From Clostridium sp. 26_21 (lineage in GTDB: Bacteria; Bacillota; Clostridia; TANB77; CAG-508), in assembly GCA_001915995.1 (NCBI GenBank), contig MNRO01000008.1, positions 1-64,000 of the forward strand: a stretch of 64,000 bases of DNA. Direction: 5' to 3'. This document shows positions 25,097-33,124 of the stretch, piece after piece. The notes under the pieces were generated by a model that saw only the letters and a list, made by a program, of their open reading frames with translations, was not told the origin of the DNA and did no database searches. A program made the position numbers and the translations under genes. Position 1 is the stretch's first letter. Each line of letters opens with the position of its first letter.

Positions 25097-25654
25097 ATGT
25101 ATTTAATTGTAGGATTAGGAAACCCAGAAGAAGAATATAGTAAAACAAGACATAATATGGGATTTAACACAATAAATAAAATTTCACAACAATATAATAT
25201 TGAGGTAAAACAGAATAAGTTTCAAGCATTATATGGAAGTGGAATAATAGAAAAAGAAAAAGTTATATTATTAAAACCACAAACATATATGAATTTGAGT
25301 GGAAATAGTGTTAAAGAAATAATGAATTTTTATAAAGTAGATAATGATAAAATATTGGTAATATATGATGATATGGATATAGAACCAGGAAAAATAAAAA
25401 TAAGAAAAAAAGGTAGTGCTGGTGGACACAATGGAATGAAAAGTATTATTCAAATGATTGGAACAGATGAATTTCCAAGAATAAGAGTAGGAATAGGAAG
25501 GCCAATACACAAAGGTGATGAAATAAATTATGTAATAGGAGCAATACCAGAAGAAGAACAAAGAAAATTAGATGAAGGAACAAATATAGCCAAAAAAGCA
25601 ATTGTAGAAATACTAAAAAACGGTATTGATTCTGCAATGAATAAATATAATTAA
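25097..25654 (+). CDS. pth: Peptidyl-tRNA hydrolase
   Basis: 185 aa. It cleaves peptidyl-tRNA released by stalled or abortive translation. VGLGNPEEEYSKTRHNMGF contains the catalytic His; KPQTYMNLSG and YDDMDIEPGKIKIRKKGSAGGHNG follow with the catalytic Asn and Asp. Length is normal. The Shine-Dalgarno AAGAGGAAAA is 6-7 nt before the ATG. It is 27 nt upstream of the RNase G gene, with which it likely forms an operon. Confidence 0.96.
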   Translation: MYLIVGLGNPEEEYSKTRHNMGFNTINKISQQYNIEVKQNKFQALYGSGIIEKEKVILLKPQTYMNLSGNSVKEIMNFYKVDNDKILVIYDDMDIEPGKIKIRKKGSAGGHNGMKSIIQMIGTDEFPRIRVGIGRPIHKGDEINYVIGAIPEEEQRKLDEGTNIAKKAIVEILKNGIDSAMNKYN

Positions 25655-25681
25655 CAACATTAAGTAAGGAGAAAAAACAAA

Positions 25682-26854
25682 ATGATACAAATAATTATCA
25701 ATAAAACAGAAAATACAAAAACAATAGCTGTCGTTGAAAATGGAAAGTTAATAGAAGTATATGAAGAAAATAAAGAACATATACATGAAAGAAATGAGGG
25801 AAACATATATGTAGGGATAATAAAAGATATAATTCCAGGAATGCAAGCAGCATTTATTGATATAGGAACGGAAAAAAATAGTTTTATACATGTTAGAGAT
25901 ATAATCCCACAAGTTGACGAGAAAGTAGAAAAAAAGATTGAACCAAAAATAAAAGATATTATAAAACCAAAGCAAAAATTACTTGTACAAGTCCAAAAAG
26001 ATAGTAATGATAAAAAAGGAGCAAGAACTTCAACACATATAAAATTAACAGGAAAATATATAATATTATTGCCACAAACTACAATTGTAACAATATCACA
26101 AAAAATAATTGATGAAAAAGAAAAAGAAAGATTAATAAAAATTGTAAAAAATAATCTACCAAAGGGAATGGGGGCAATAATAAGAACAAGTGCAGAAAAA
26201 AAAGAAGAAAAAGTTATAATAGATAATATAAAACAATTAAAACAAAAATGGGATGAAATATATATAAAATTTCAAGAATGTGAAGATAAACCACAATTAT
26301 TGTTTAGAAGTCCTAATATTGTTGAAAAAATAGTTTTAGATTTACCAGATGAAAAAATAGATTCAATAATTTCAAATAATAAAGAAGATATAGAAAATTT
26401 AAATGAAATAGTAAACAAAAATATAAAATTAACATTAGAAGAAAATATAAATTTGTTAAAAAAATATGAACTGGAAAATCAGATTGATAAGGTGAAACAA
26501 CGTAAAGTATGGCTAAATTGTGGAGGTTTTATAACAATAGATCCAACAGAAGCATTAGTTGCAATTGATGTTAATTCAGGAAAATATACAGGAAAAACGA
26601 CATTAGAAGAAACAGTTTATAAAGTAAATTATGAAGCAACAATAGAAATTGCAAAACAGCTAAGATTAAGAGATATTGGTGGAATAATAATAATTGATTA
26701 TATAGATATGAAAAATTCAGATAATAAAGAAAAAATAGAAAAATTATTAAAAGAAACATTAAAACAAGATAGAGCTAAAACACAAGTAGAAGGATTTACT
26801 AAATTAAATTTAATGGAATTAACAAGGAAACATATTTGTGCACATAATAGTTAA
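25682..26854 (+). CDS. rng: Ribonuclease E/G family protein, short C-terminus
   Basis: 390 aa. An S1-like RNA-binding region (about 38-125, NIYVGIIKDIIPGMQAAFIDIG) is inserted before the DNase-I-like catalytic region. The two metal-binding Asp residues lie in VAIDVNSGK and IIIIDYIDM. RNase G family enzymes cleave single-stranded RNA, such as rRNA precursors and mRNA. The protein stops right after LMELTRKHICAHNS, where relatives run on through the CPxC zinc-link and a small domain needed for tetramerisation. No continuation is seen in other frames, so it is a short form and not a frameshift. Confidence 0.88.
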   Translation: MIQIIINKTENTKTIAVVENGKLIEVYEENKEHIHERNEGNIYVGIIKDIIPGMQAAFIDIGTEKNSFIHVRDIIPQVDEKVEKKIEPKIKDIIKPKQKLLVQVQKDSNDKKGARTSTHIKLTGKYIILLPQTTIVTISQKIIDEKEKERLIKIVKNNLPKGMGAIIRTSAEKKEEKVIIDNIKQLKQKWDEIYIKFQECEDKPQLLFRSPNIVEKIVLDLPDEKIDSIISNNKEDIENLNEIVNKNIKLTLEENINLLKKYELENQIDKVKQRKVWLNCGGFITIDPTEALVAIDVNSGKYTGKTTLEETVYKVNYEATIEIAKQLRLRDIGGIIIIDYIDMKNSDNKEKIEKLLKETLKQDRAKTQVEGFTKLNLMELTRKHICAHNS

Positions 26855-26916
26855 AATATATTAGTCAATCATAAGTAATAAGCATTATAAATTATAAAAA
26901 TGAAAGGATGTAAAAA

Positions 26917-28278
26917 GTGAAAGTAGGATTTGTATCACTTGGGTGTAGTAAAAATTTAATAGATACTGAAATAGCAATAGGACACTTTAAAGATAATAAT
27001 TATGAGATAGAAAATGATCCTAATAAAGCAGATATAATAGTTATAAATACATGTGGATTTATAGCATCAGCAAAAGAAGAAGCAATAAATACAATATTAG
27101 AGATGGCAGAATATAAAAAGAAAAAATGTAAATATTTAATTGCAATGGGATGTTTAGTACAAAGATATTATGATGATTTAGTAAAATCATTGCCAGAAGT
27201 AGATTTATTTATAAAAATAGATGAATATGGTGATATGTGGAAAAAAATCCAAGACTTAGTAGAAAATAACAAAGTAGAAAAAAGTATAACAAAAACAGTA
27301 ACAAAAGTATCTGAAATCGAACAATTACCAATGCCTAAATTTGATGAATTTTATGATAGAGTTATAACAACTGGAAAAAATTATGCATATTTAAAAATTG
27401 GAGAAGGTTGTAGTAATATGTGTACATACTGTGCTATTCCATATATTAGGGGAAAATTTATAAGTAGAAAAATAGAGGAAATATTAGATGAAGCAAAAAT
27501 GTTAGCATCTAAAGGAATAAAAGAATTAATAGTTATAGCACAAGATACAACGAAATATGGTGTTGATATATATGGTAAGCCAAAACTTGCAGAATTATTA
27601 CAAAAATTATCAGAAATAGATGGAATAAAATGGATTAGATTTTTATATTCATATCCAGAAGGAATAACAGATGAACTTATAGAAGTAGTAAAAAATAATA
27701 AAAAAATTTGTAAATATTTTGATATTCCAATACAACATATCTCAAATAAAATTTTAAAAAGAATGAATAGGAAAACAAACAAAGAGCAAATTGAAAGTAT
27801 AATATCAAATATCAGAAAACAAATTCCAAATGTTGTATTAAGAACAAGTCTAATAGTTGGATTTCCAGGTGAAACAGAAGAAGATTTTAAAGAATTAGAA
27901 CAATTTGTTGAAAAAACAAAATTTGATAAATTAGGAACTTTCATGTATTCTAAAGAAGATGGAACACCTGCTTCCAAGCTTCCAGAACAAATACATGGAA
28001 ATACAAAAAAATCAAGATATAATAAAATAATGGCAATACAACAAAAAGTATCAAATGAAAATTTAAAAAATAAAATAGGACAAGATGTTGAAGTATTAAT
28101 AGAAGATATTTCATTTGATGGAAAATATTTAATTGGTAGAACATCACAAGATGTTCCAGAAGAAGATGGAATAATATATATTGAAAACAATAATTTTGAA
28201 AGCAAAGTAAATAATTTTGTTAAAGCAATTATAACAGAAGTAAAAGAATATGATTTAATTGGAAAAATTATAGATTAA
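26917..28278 (+). CDS. rimO: Ribosomal protein S12 methylthiotransferase RimO
   Basis: 453 aa radical SAM enzyme that adds a methylthio group to Asp88 of S12. The N-terminal UPF0004 domain has three Cys in GCSKN, NTCGF and MGCLV. The radical SAM cluster is CSNMCTYC. The C-terminal TRAM domain follows about residue 385. The N-terminal wording SLGCSKNLIDTE distinguishes RimO from MtaB and MiaB. The start is GTG 26917 after GAAAGGATGTAAAAA. Confidence 0.95.
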   Translation: MKVGFVSLGCSKNLIDTEIAIGHFKDNNYEIENDPNKADIIVINTCGFIASAKEEAINTILEMAEYKKKKCKYLIAMGCLVQRYYDDLVKSLPEVDLFIKIDEYGDMWKKIQDLVENNKVEKSITKTVTKVSEIEQLPMPKFDEFYDRVITTGKNYAYLKIGEGCSNMCTYCAIPYIRGKFISRKIEEILDEAKMLASKGIKELIVIAQDTTKYGVDIYGKPKLAELLQKLSEIDGIKWIRFLYSYPEGITDELIEVVKNNKKICKYFDIPIQHISNKILKRMNRKTNKEQIESIISNIRKQIPNVVLRTSLIVGFPGETEEDFKELEQFVEKTKFDKLGTFMYSKEDGTPASKLPEQIHGNTKKSRYNKIMAIQQKVSNENLKNKIGQDVEVLIEDISFDGKYLIGRTSQDVPEEDGIIYIENNNFESKVNNFVKAIITEVKEYDLIGKIID

Positions 28279-28299
28279 TTAGTATTAGGAGTGAAATAT

Positions 28300-29583
28300 A
28301 TGGAAAAAGATGAAATTGATTTAAATTTCGAGAAAAAATTAAATGATGTATCTGAAAGTGTAAAGCAAACTATACAAGAAAATAATAAGAAATTAATTGA
28401 AACTAGATATTATAAAGAATTTGTATTAAATACAAAACAAGGTCAATTAGTTCTTAATGATGTATTTATCACATTAGAAAGAAATAAAGAAGGAGATATG
28501 GAATATCACTTTAGATGGGCAAAAGAAAATGAACAAGGAGAAATGACTATTGAAGAAAAAATGATGGCAGATAAAGATGGAAATGTTTATTCAATAGAAG
28601 CTCTAAGAGGATATTTTGAAAGTACAACATTAGATATGGATACAGTACTTTCAAAAAATGACAAAGAAAGAGGAAGGCTTCGTGCAATTTCAGAAGAACA
28701 AGAAGAAAATAAAAAAGGCAAAAAAGAGGAAGAAACAAAAGAGCCTCAGAATGAAGAACAAGAAGAAAAGAAAGCTAAAGAAGACCTAAAGAAAGATGAT
28801 AAAGATATAGAAATTAGTAAATTTAGAAAAATTAAGGATAATCATTTACAAGAAAGAATGCCAAATGTATTTGATAATAATTCAGAATATGCAATTGCAT
28901 ATTCTACAACACTTGGAAGTTTTGTTGTATTAGAAGCAAAAGAAGGAATTGATGAGAATGGTAAATTAAGTAAACAATGGAAAGTAAATGAAAATGTTCA
29001 AACAGCAGGAGCAAATTATCGTTCTATAATAAGTATAAGTGAAAACGGAGATAAAGTTGAAAGAAAAGTTCCATATGCATTATTACGAACAAATAGAGCA
29101 GATAAAGAAATTGCAATAACATTAGAGGCTCAAAATTATGGAGAACTAGATATTGAGACTGTTGATGTAATGCCATGTCAAGAAAGAGTTTCAAGACAAG
29201 TAAGAACACAAGGAGATGGTATTGAGAAACAAGAAACACTTGAAACAAGAAGAGAATTTGAAAAATCTGGTACTCAAGATGGAGTAAATAAGAAAGCTCA
29301 TGAAATTGCACATGGATTTGAAAGTGCAGAAGAAGATCAAAAAGAAGATGGTGAAGCAGTAGATCCAAGCGTAATTGATGCAAACACACCAATTCCAGAT
29401 TCAGATATGACATGGGGAGAACTCTCAGAAGAAACTGGAGAAAATATATTAAAATTAGTAGAAAGATATAATAGAGAAAAAGCTGAAATACAAGAAAAAG
29501 GAGAAAAGCCAGAATCTGAAAATATAATTCAAATAATTATAAATGATTATAAAGCAATAAGTCATGAACATAGAAGAAATTAA
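28300..29583 (+). CDS. Hypothetical cytoplasmic protein with a charged linker
   Basis: 427 aa, no signal peptide or membrane segment, no family recognised. A beta-rich N-terminal part (about 40-110, YYKEFVLNTKQGQLVLNDVFITLE) is joined by a Glu/Lys-rich low-complexity stretch (about 130-172) to a second beta-rich domain (about 185-320) and an acidic tail. The ATG at 28300 follows TTAGGAGTG. It lies between rimO and a membrane TPR gene. The size and good Shine-Dalgarno argue for a real, lineage-specific gene. Confidence 0.7.
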   Translation: MEKDEIDLNFEKKLNDVSESVKQTIQENNKKLIETRYYKEFVLNTKQGQLVLNDVFITLERNKEGDMEYHFRWAKENEQGEMTIEEKMMADKDGNVYSIEALRGYFESTTLDMDTVLSKNDKERGRLRAISEEQEENKKGKKEEETKEPQNEEQEEKKAKEDLKKDDKDIEISKFRKIKDNHLQERMPNVFDNNSEYAIAYSTTLGSFVVLEAKEGIDENGKLSKQWKVNENVQTAGANYRSIISISENGDKVERKVPYALLRTNRADKEIAITLEAQNYGELDIETVDVMPCQERVSRQVRTQGDGIEKQETLETRREFEKSGTQDGVNKKAHEIAHGFESAEEDQKEDGEAVDPSVIDANTPIPDSDMTWGELSEETGENILKLVERYNREKAEIQEKGEKPESENIIQIIINDYKAISHEHRRN

Positions 29584-29600
29584 AAAAGAGGAGAAAAAAT

Positions 29601-30822
29601 ATGTTATTAGAAACACTAATATTTTCAATAATAGCATTTATACTATTTGTGTATATTTTTTATAAATTAATAAAAGAAAATAATACCAAATATGTAACAA
29701 TACTTGCAATTGAGGCAATTCGGAATAGCTATAAAATTTATAATGGTATATAATAATCCTCAAAAAATGTACATGTCTATAGAATTAATAGTATATTTTT
29801 TTGCAATTGTTGTACCAATAATAATTATTATAATTGGAAAAACAACTGGAAATTTACAAGAAATTTTTTCTATTAATTTTGTAAAATTATATTTAGTATT
29901 TGGAAATAACAAACAAGCAAAAAAATTACTAATAGAATTAATTGATAAAAATCCTGATAGCTATATGGCACACAAATTATTAGCAAATATATATGAAAAT
30001 GAAGGAGGACAAAGAAAAGCAGTTGATGAGTATGCACAGGTAATTTCTATTAATCCACAAGAATATGAAGCATATTTTAAGGTTGCTACTTTATTAAGTG
30101 ATTTAGACAAAAAGGATGAAGCAATAGATACATTAACAAATTTATTAAATAGAAAACCAGATTATCCTGAAGCAACTATTGCCCTTGGGGATTTATTAAT
30201 TGAAAAAGAAGATTATAAAGAAGCGGCTAATTATTATAATGAAGCATTAAAATATAATCCAACAAGTTTTGAATTAAATTACAATTTAGGAATTGTTTAC
30301 ACAATGCTGAATGATTTTGCAAGTGCAAAATTGTATTATGAAAAAGCAGCAGAATTAAATACTATAATATGTAATACTAAATATAGTTTAGCGGAAATCG
30401 CAATAATGTATAAAGAATTAGATGAAGCAGAAAATTATTTATTGCAAATTGTGGATGATGAAGAATTAGGGGCAGATGCATATCTTGAATTAGCAAAAAT
30501 ATATATATTAAAAAATGATAAAGAAAAAGCAATACAATATGCAAATGTAGCAATACAAGATTCGCCAAGAAGAATTGTTGACAAAATTAAGAAAGATACA
30601 ACTTTTGCAATAATAATAGCTAAATTATCAATACCATTTAATTTGGATTTTGAAGATGAAAAAGAGCATAAATTGACTAAAAAAGAAATAATAGCAAAAC
30701 AACACCTAGAAGAAATGGTAGATATAACTAAAAAGATAGGTTTTGCAAATTTAAAAATTGAAAAAAAAGATCAAAAAAATAAAGTTGAAAAAATACAAGA
30801 TATAGAAAAAGAAGATTACTAA
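29601..30822 (+). pseudogene. Frameshifted membrane-anchored TPR protein
   Basis: ATG 29601, after AGAGGAGAAAAAAT, encodes a first transmembrane helix (about residues 5-23) and 50 residues before a stop at 29746. Removing one C at 29721 changes AIEAI-RNSYK to AIEAI-GIAIKFIMVYNNP. That frame runs on through a second transmembrane helix and about six tetratricopeptide repeats (for example YMAHKLLANIYENEGGQRKAVDEYAQVISINPQ, given here only by its first and last residues YMAHKL and ISINPQ) to 30822. The joined protein would be about 406 aa with the TPR part inside the cell. TPRs mediate protein contacts; partners are unknown. The inserted C precedes GGA, exactly as in cwlD. Confidence 0.75.
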
Positions 30823-30829
30823 TATAAAA

Positions 30830-30858
30830 TTCATAAAAAAACTCAAATTAAATATAAT
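30830..30858 (+). promoter_or_regulatory. Possible promoter of dpaA
   Basis: TTCATA and TATAAT with a 17-bp spacer. It lies across the 5' arm of the hairpin at 30842. Confidence 0.4.
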
Positions 30859-30883
30859 ATGTATATATAAGTTTAATTTGGAG
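30842..30883 (+). other. Hairpin masking the dpaA ribosome site
   Basis: CTCAAATTAAA pairs with TTTAATTTGGAG apart from one bulged G; the right arm holds GGAG of the Shine-Dalgarno. Transcripts started at 30858 would lack the left arm. Confidence 0.5.
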
Positions 30884-30888
30884 GTAAT

Positions 30889-31767
30889 ATGAAAAATAAA
30901 TTAGCAATAATAGGTGGAGATTTAAGAATTGCCAAATTAGCAATAATGCTTGCTAATGATGGAAATGAAGTTTATGTATATGGATTAGAAAAATCAGAGG
31001 AAATAAAAAAGCAAAAAAATCTTATACAATGTGATACAATAAGAAAAACGATAGACAATGTAGAAATTGTAGTTGGTCCTATTCCATTTTCAAGTAATGG
31101 AAATACAATAAATATGCCATTTAGTGATAAAGGAATTACAATTAGAGAAATGATGCATAATATAAATGCAAAAGTTCTTATTGCAGGGGCTATTTCACCA
31201 GAAGTATATGAAATGGCAAATGATGAATATATAGAGATTATTGATATAATGAAAAGAGAAGAATTAGCAGTATTAAATACAATTGCAACAGCAGAAGGGA
31301 CAATTCAAATAGCAATAGAAAACACAAATAGAATTTTACATGGAAGTGAAGTTTTAATATTAGGATTTGGAAGGATTGGAAAAGTCTTAGCAAGAAAACT
31401 TGCAGGACTATCTGTAAAGGTAACATGTGCAGCGAGAAAAGATGAGGATTTAGCATGGATAGAAGCATATGGACATAAATCATTAAACATTAATAATTTA
31501 GGTGAAAATTTAAGACCATTTGATATAATAATAAATACAGTTCCACATATTGTTTTAACAGAACAAAAATTAGAATATGTAAGAAAAGACACATTATTAA
31601 TAGACCTAGCTTCAAATCCAGGTGGAATTGATAAAAAAGCAATTAAAGATAGAAATTTAAAATTTGTTTGGGCATTATCATTGCCAGGAAAAGTAGCACC
31701 AACAACATCAGCAGAATTTATAAAAAATACAATATATAATATATTAAGAGAAATATATAAAGTTTAA
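30889..31767 (+). CDS. dpaA: Dipicolinate synthase subunit A
   Basis: 292 aa. An N-terminal domain (IGGDLRIAKLAIMLANDGNEVYVYG) precedes a Rossmann NAD(P)-binding region, VLILGFGRIGKVLARKLAG near residue 150. This is the DpaA/SpoVFA layout. With DpaB it makes dipicolinic acid for the spore core, so it is a sporulation marker. The expected dpaB does not follow; uppP does. DpaB might be elsewhere, or EtfA-type synthesis may be used as in some clostridia. The Shine-Dalgarno TTTGGAGG is strong but lies in a hairpin. Confidence 0.88.
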   Translation: MKNKLAIIGGDLRIAKLAIMLANDGNEVYVYGLEKSEEIKKQKNLIQCDTIRKTIDNVEIVVGPIPFSSNGNTINMPFSDKGITIREMMHNINAKVLIAGAISPEVYEMANDEYIEIIDIMKREELAVLNTIATAEGTIQIAIENTNRILHGSEVLILGFGRIGKVLARKLAGLSVKVTCAARKDEDLAWIEAYGHKSLNINNLGENLRPFDIIINTVPHIVLTEQKLEYVRKDTLLIDLASNPGGIDKKAIKDRNLKFVWALSLPGKVAPTTSAEFIKNTIYNILREIYKV

Positions 31768-31779
31768 AAGAAGCAAAAG

Positions 31780-31821
31780 AAAGGAGAGTGTTAATCTAAA
31801 AAGATTAACATTATAAAAAAT
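31780..31821 (+). promoter_or_regulatory. Shine-Dalgarno, stem-loop and spacer before uppP
   Basis: AAAGGAG (31780-31786) is 35 nt from the uppP ATG. Between them a perfect 9-bp hairpin TGTTAATCT / AGATTAACA with loop AAAA occupies 31789-31810. Without those 22 nt the spacing is 13 nt. There is no other ribosome site and no T-run. Confidence 0.7.
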
Positions 31822-32619
31822 ATGGAAATATATCAAGCAATAGTTTTAGGAATAGTTCAAGGATTAACAGAACTATTACCAGTATCAAGTTCAGCACATT
31901 TAAAATTAATACCATGGATGTTTAATTGGAACATTCCAGAAAGTTTTGATGTAGCATTACATTTAGGAACATTATTAGCAATAACATTATTTTTCTTCAA
32001 AGATTGGTTAGGTCTAATAAAGGGGGGATATAATCAAGTTGTAAAAAAGAAAAAATCAACAGAAGGTAAAATCTTCTGGTACATAGTAGCAGTAACAATT
32101 CCAACAGGAATTTTAAGTTTAGTATTAGACAAATTCTCAGGATATATTTGTGACAAATTTAACATAGAATCAATAATGATTGCAATTGCATTAATAGTAT
32201 TAGGAATTGTACTTTATATTGTTGATAAAAAAGCACCATCAGAAACAAAATATGAAGATATGACATTTAAACAATCATTTTTAATAGGATTATCACAAGC
32301 AATAGCAGCAGCATTTCCGGGAACATCAAGATCTGGTATAACAATGACTGTTGCAAGAGCTTTAAAAGTAGACAGAGAAAGTGCTGCAAAATATTCATTT
32401 TTATTATCAACACCAATAGTATTAGCAGCAGTACTTGTAAGTATAAAAGACTTTGAATTTACACTTGCATTCTTTATGGGAGTATTATTCAGTTTCTTAG
32501 TAGGAATAATTGTAATTAAATTTTTATTAAACTACTTGAAAAAAGGAAGTTTCAAAGGATTTGCTATATATAGAGTAATACTTGGAATAATAGTAATTGT
32601 TATGACAATTATGAGATAG
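31822..32619 (+). CDS. uppP: Undecaprenyl-diphosphate phosphatase (BacA family)
   Basis: 265 aa integral membrane enzyme that recycles undecaprenyl pyrophosphate to the monophosphate carrier for peptidoglycan and other glycans. The two active-site motifs are GIVQGLTELLPVSSSAHL near the N-terminus and AAFPGTSRSGITM near residue 170. Eight hydrophobic segments fit the family. Overproduction gives bacitracin resistance in known members. The start is reached across a stem-loop from its Shine-Dalgarno. Confidence 0.96.
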   Translation: MEIYQAIVLGIVQGLTELLPVSSSAHLKLIPWMFNWNIPESFDVALHLGTLLAITLFFFKDWLGLIKGGYNQVVKKKKSTEGKIFWYIVAVTIPTGILSLVLDKFSGYICDKFNIESIMIAIALIVLGIVLYIVDKKAPSETKYEDMTFKQSFLIGLSQAIAAAFPGTSRSGITMTVARALKVDRESAAKYSFLLSTPIVLAAVLVSIKDFEFTLAFFMGVLFSFLVGIIVIKFLLNYLKKGSFKGFAIYRVILGIIVIVMTIMR

Positions 32620-32628
32620 AAATTTGTA

Positions 32629-32656
32629 AAAGAAGCACAAAAGTGTTTCTTTTTTC
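32629..32656 (+). terminator. Intrinsic terminator after uppP
   Basis: AAGCAC / GTGTTT hairpin with loop AAAA and following CTTTTTT. Confidence 0.75.
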
Positions 32657-32684
32657 ATACTATAAAATATAGGAGGGATCAAAT

Positions 32685-33017
32685 ATGTTTTGTAGAAGAT
32701 GTTATAAAAACAGAGGATATTGCAGAAATAATTATCAAAATGAAATAAGTTTTGAACAATTAAAAAATCTGGTATCTAAAGGAGCTATTTTGATAGATGT
32801 AAGAAGTCCACAAGAATTTAACGAAGGACATTTACCAGGCGCAATAAATATACCTGAATATGAGATAAAAAATATAAAAAATGAAATGCCAAAATTAAAT
32901 CAACAAATAGTTGTATATTGTCAATATGGTGGAAGAAGTAGAGAAGCATATAATATGTTAAAAAAAATAGGATATACAAATGTATATTCATTAAAAGGAG
33001 GATTAGAAATGATTTAA
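32685..33017 (+). CDS. Rhodanese-like sulfurtransferase
   Basis: 110 aa single rhodanese domain. The active-site loop is VVYCQYGGRS with the persulfide Cys, and ILIDVRSPQEFNEGHLPGAINIP is the conserved N-terminal half. A short Cys-rich head (FCRRCYKNRGYC) precedes the domain and could bind metal; it is not usual. The Shine-Dalgarno is AGGAGGG. The sulfur donor and acceptor are unknown. Confidence 0.9.
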   Translation: MFCRRCYKNRGYCRNNYQNEISFEQLKNLVSKGAILIDVRSPQEFNEGHLPGAINIPEYEIKNIKNEMPKLNQQIVVYCQYGGRSREAYNMLKKIGYTNVYSLKGGLEMI

Positions 33018-33046
33018 AATATATTCGAAAAAAATATAAAAAAAGG

Positions 33047-33075
33047 TTGATATTTTAAAAAAAATAAAGTAAAAT
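33047..33075 (+). promoter_or_regulatory. Promoter of the secD-like/secF-like pair
   Basis: TTGATA and TAAAAT with a 17-bp spacer. Confidence 0.7.
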
Positions 33076-33124
33076 CTATACAGATTATTTTGACAATAAA
33101 AATTTAGAAAGAAGGAATTAAGTG

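Noticed and set aside
25097..26854. RNase G truncation by frameshift
   Set aside because: No zinc-link or tail sequence appears in any frame between 26855 and the rimO start.
27381..28205. Minus-strand open frame of 274 codons inside rimO
   Set aside because: It is the reverse shadow of a clear RimO; AT-rich genes with few TTA/CTA/TCA codons in the right phase give such frames.
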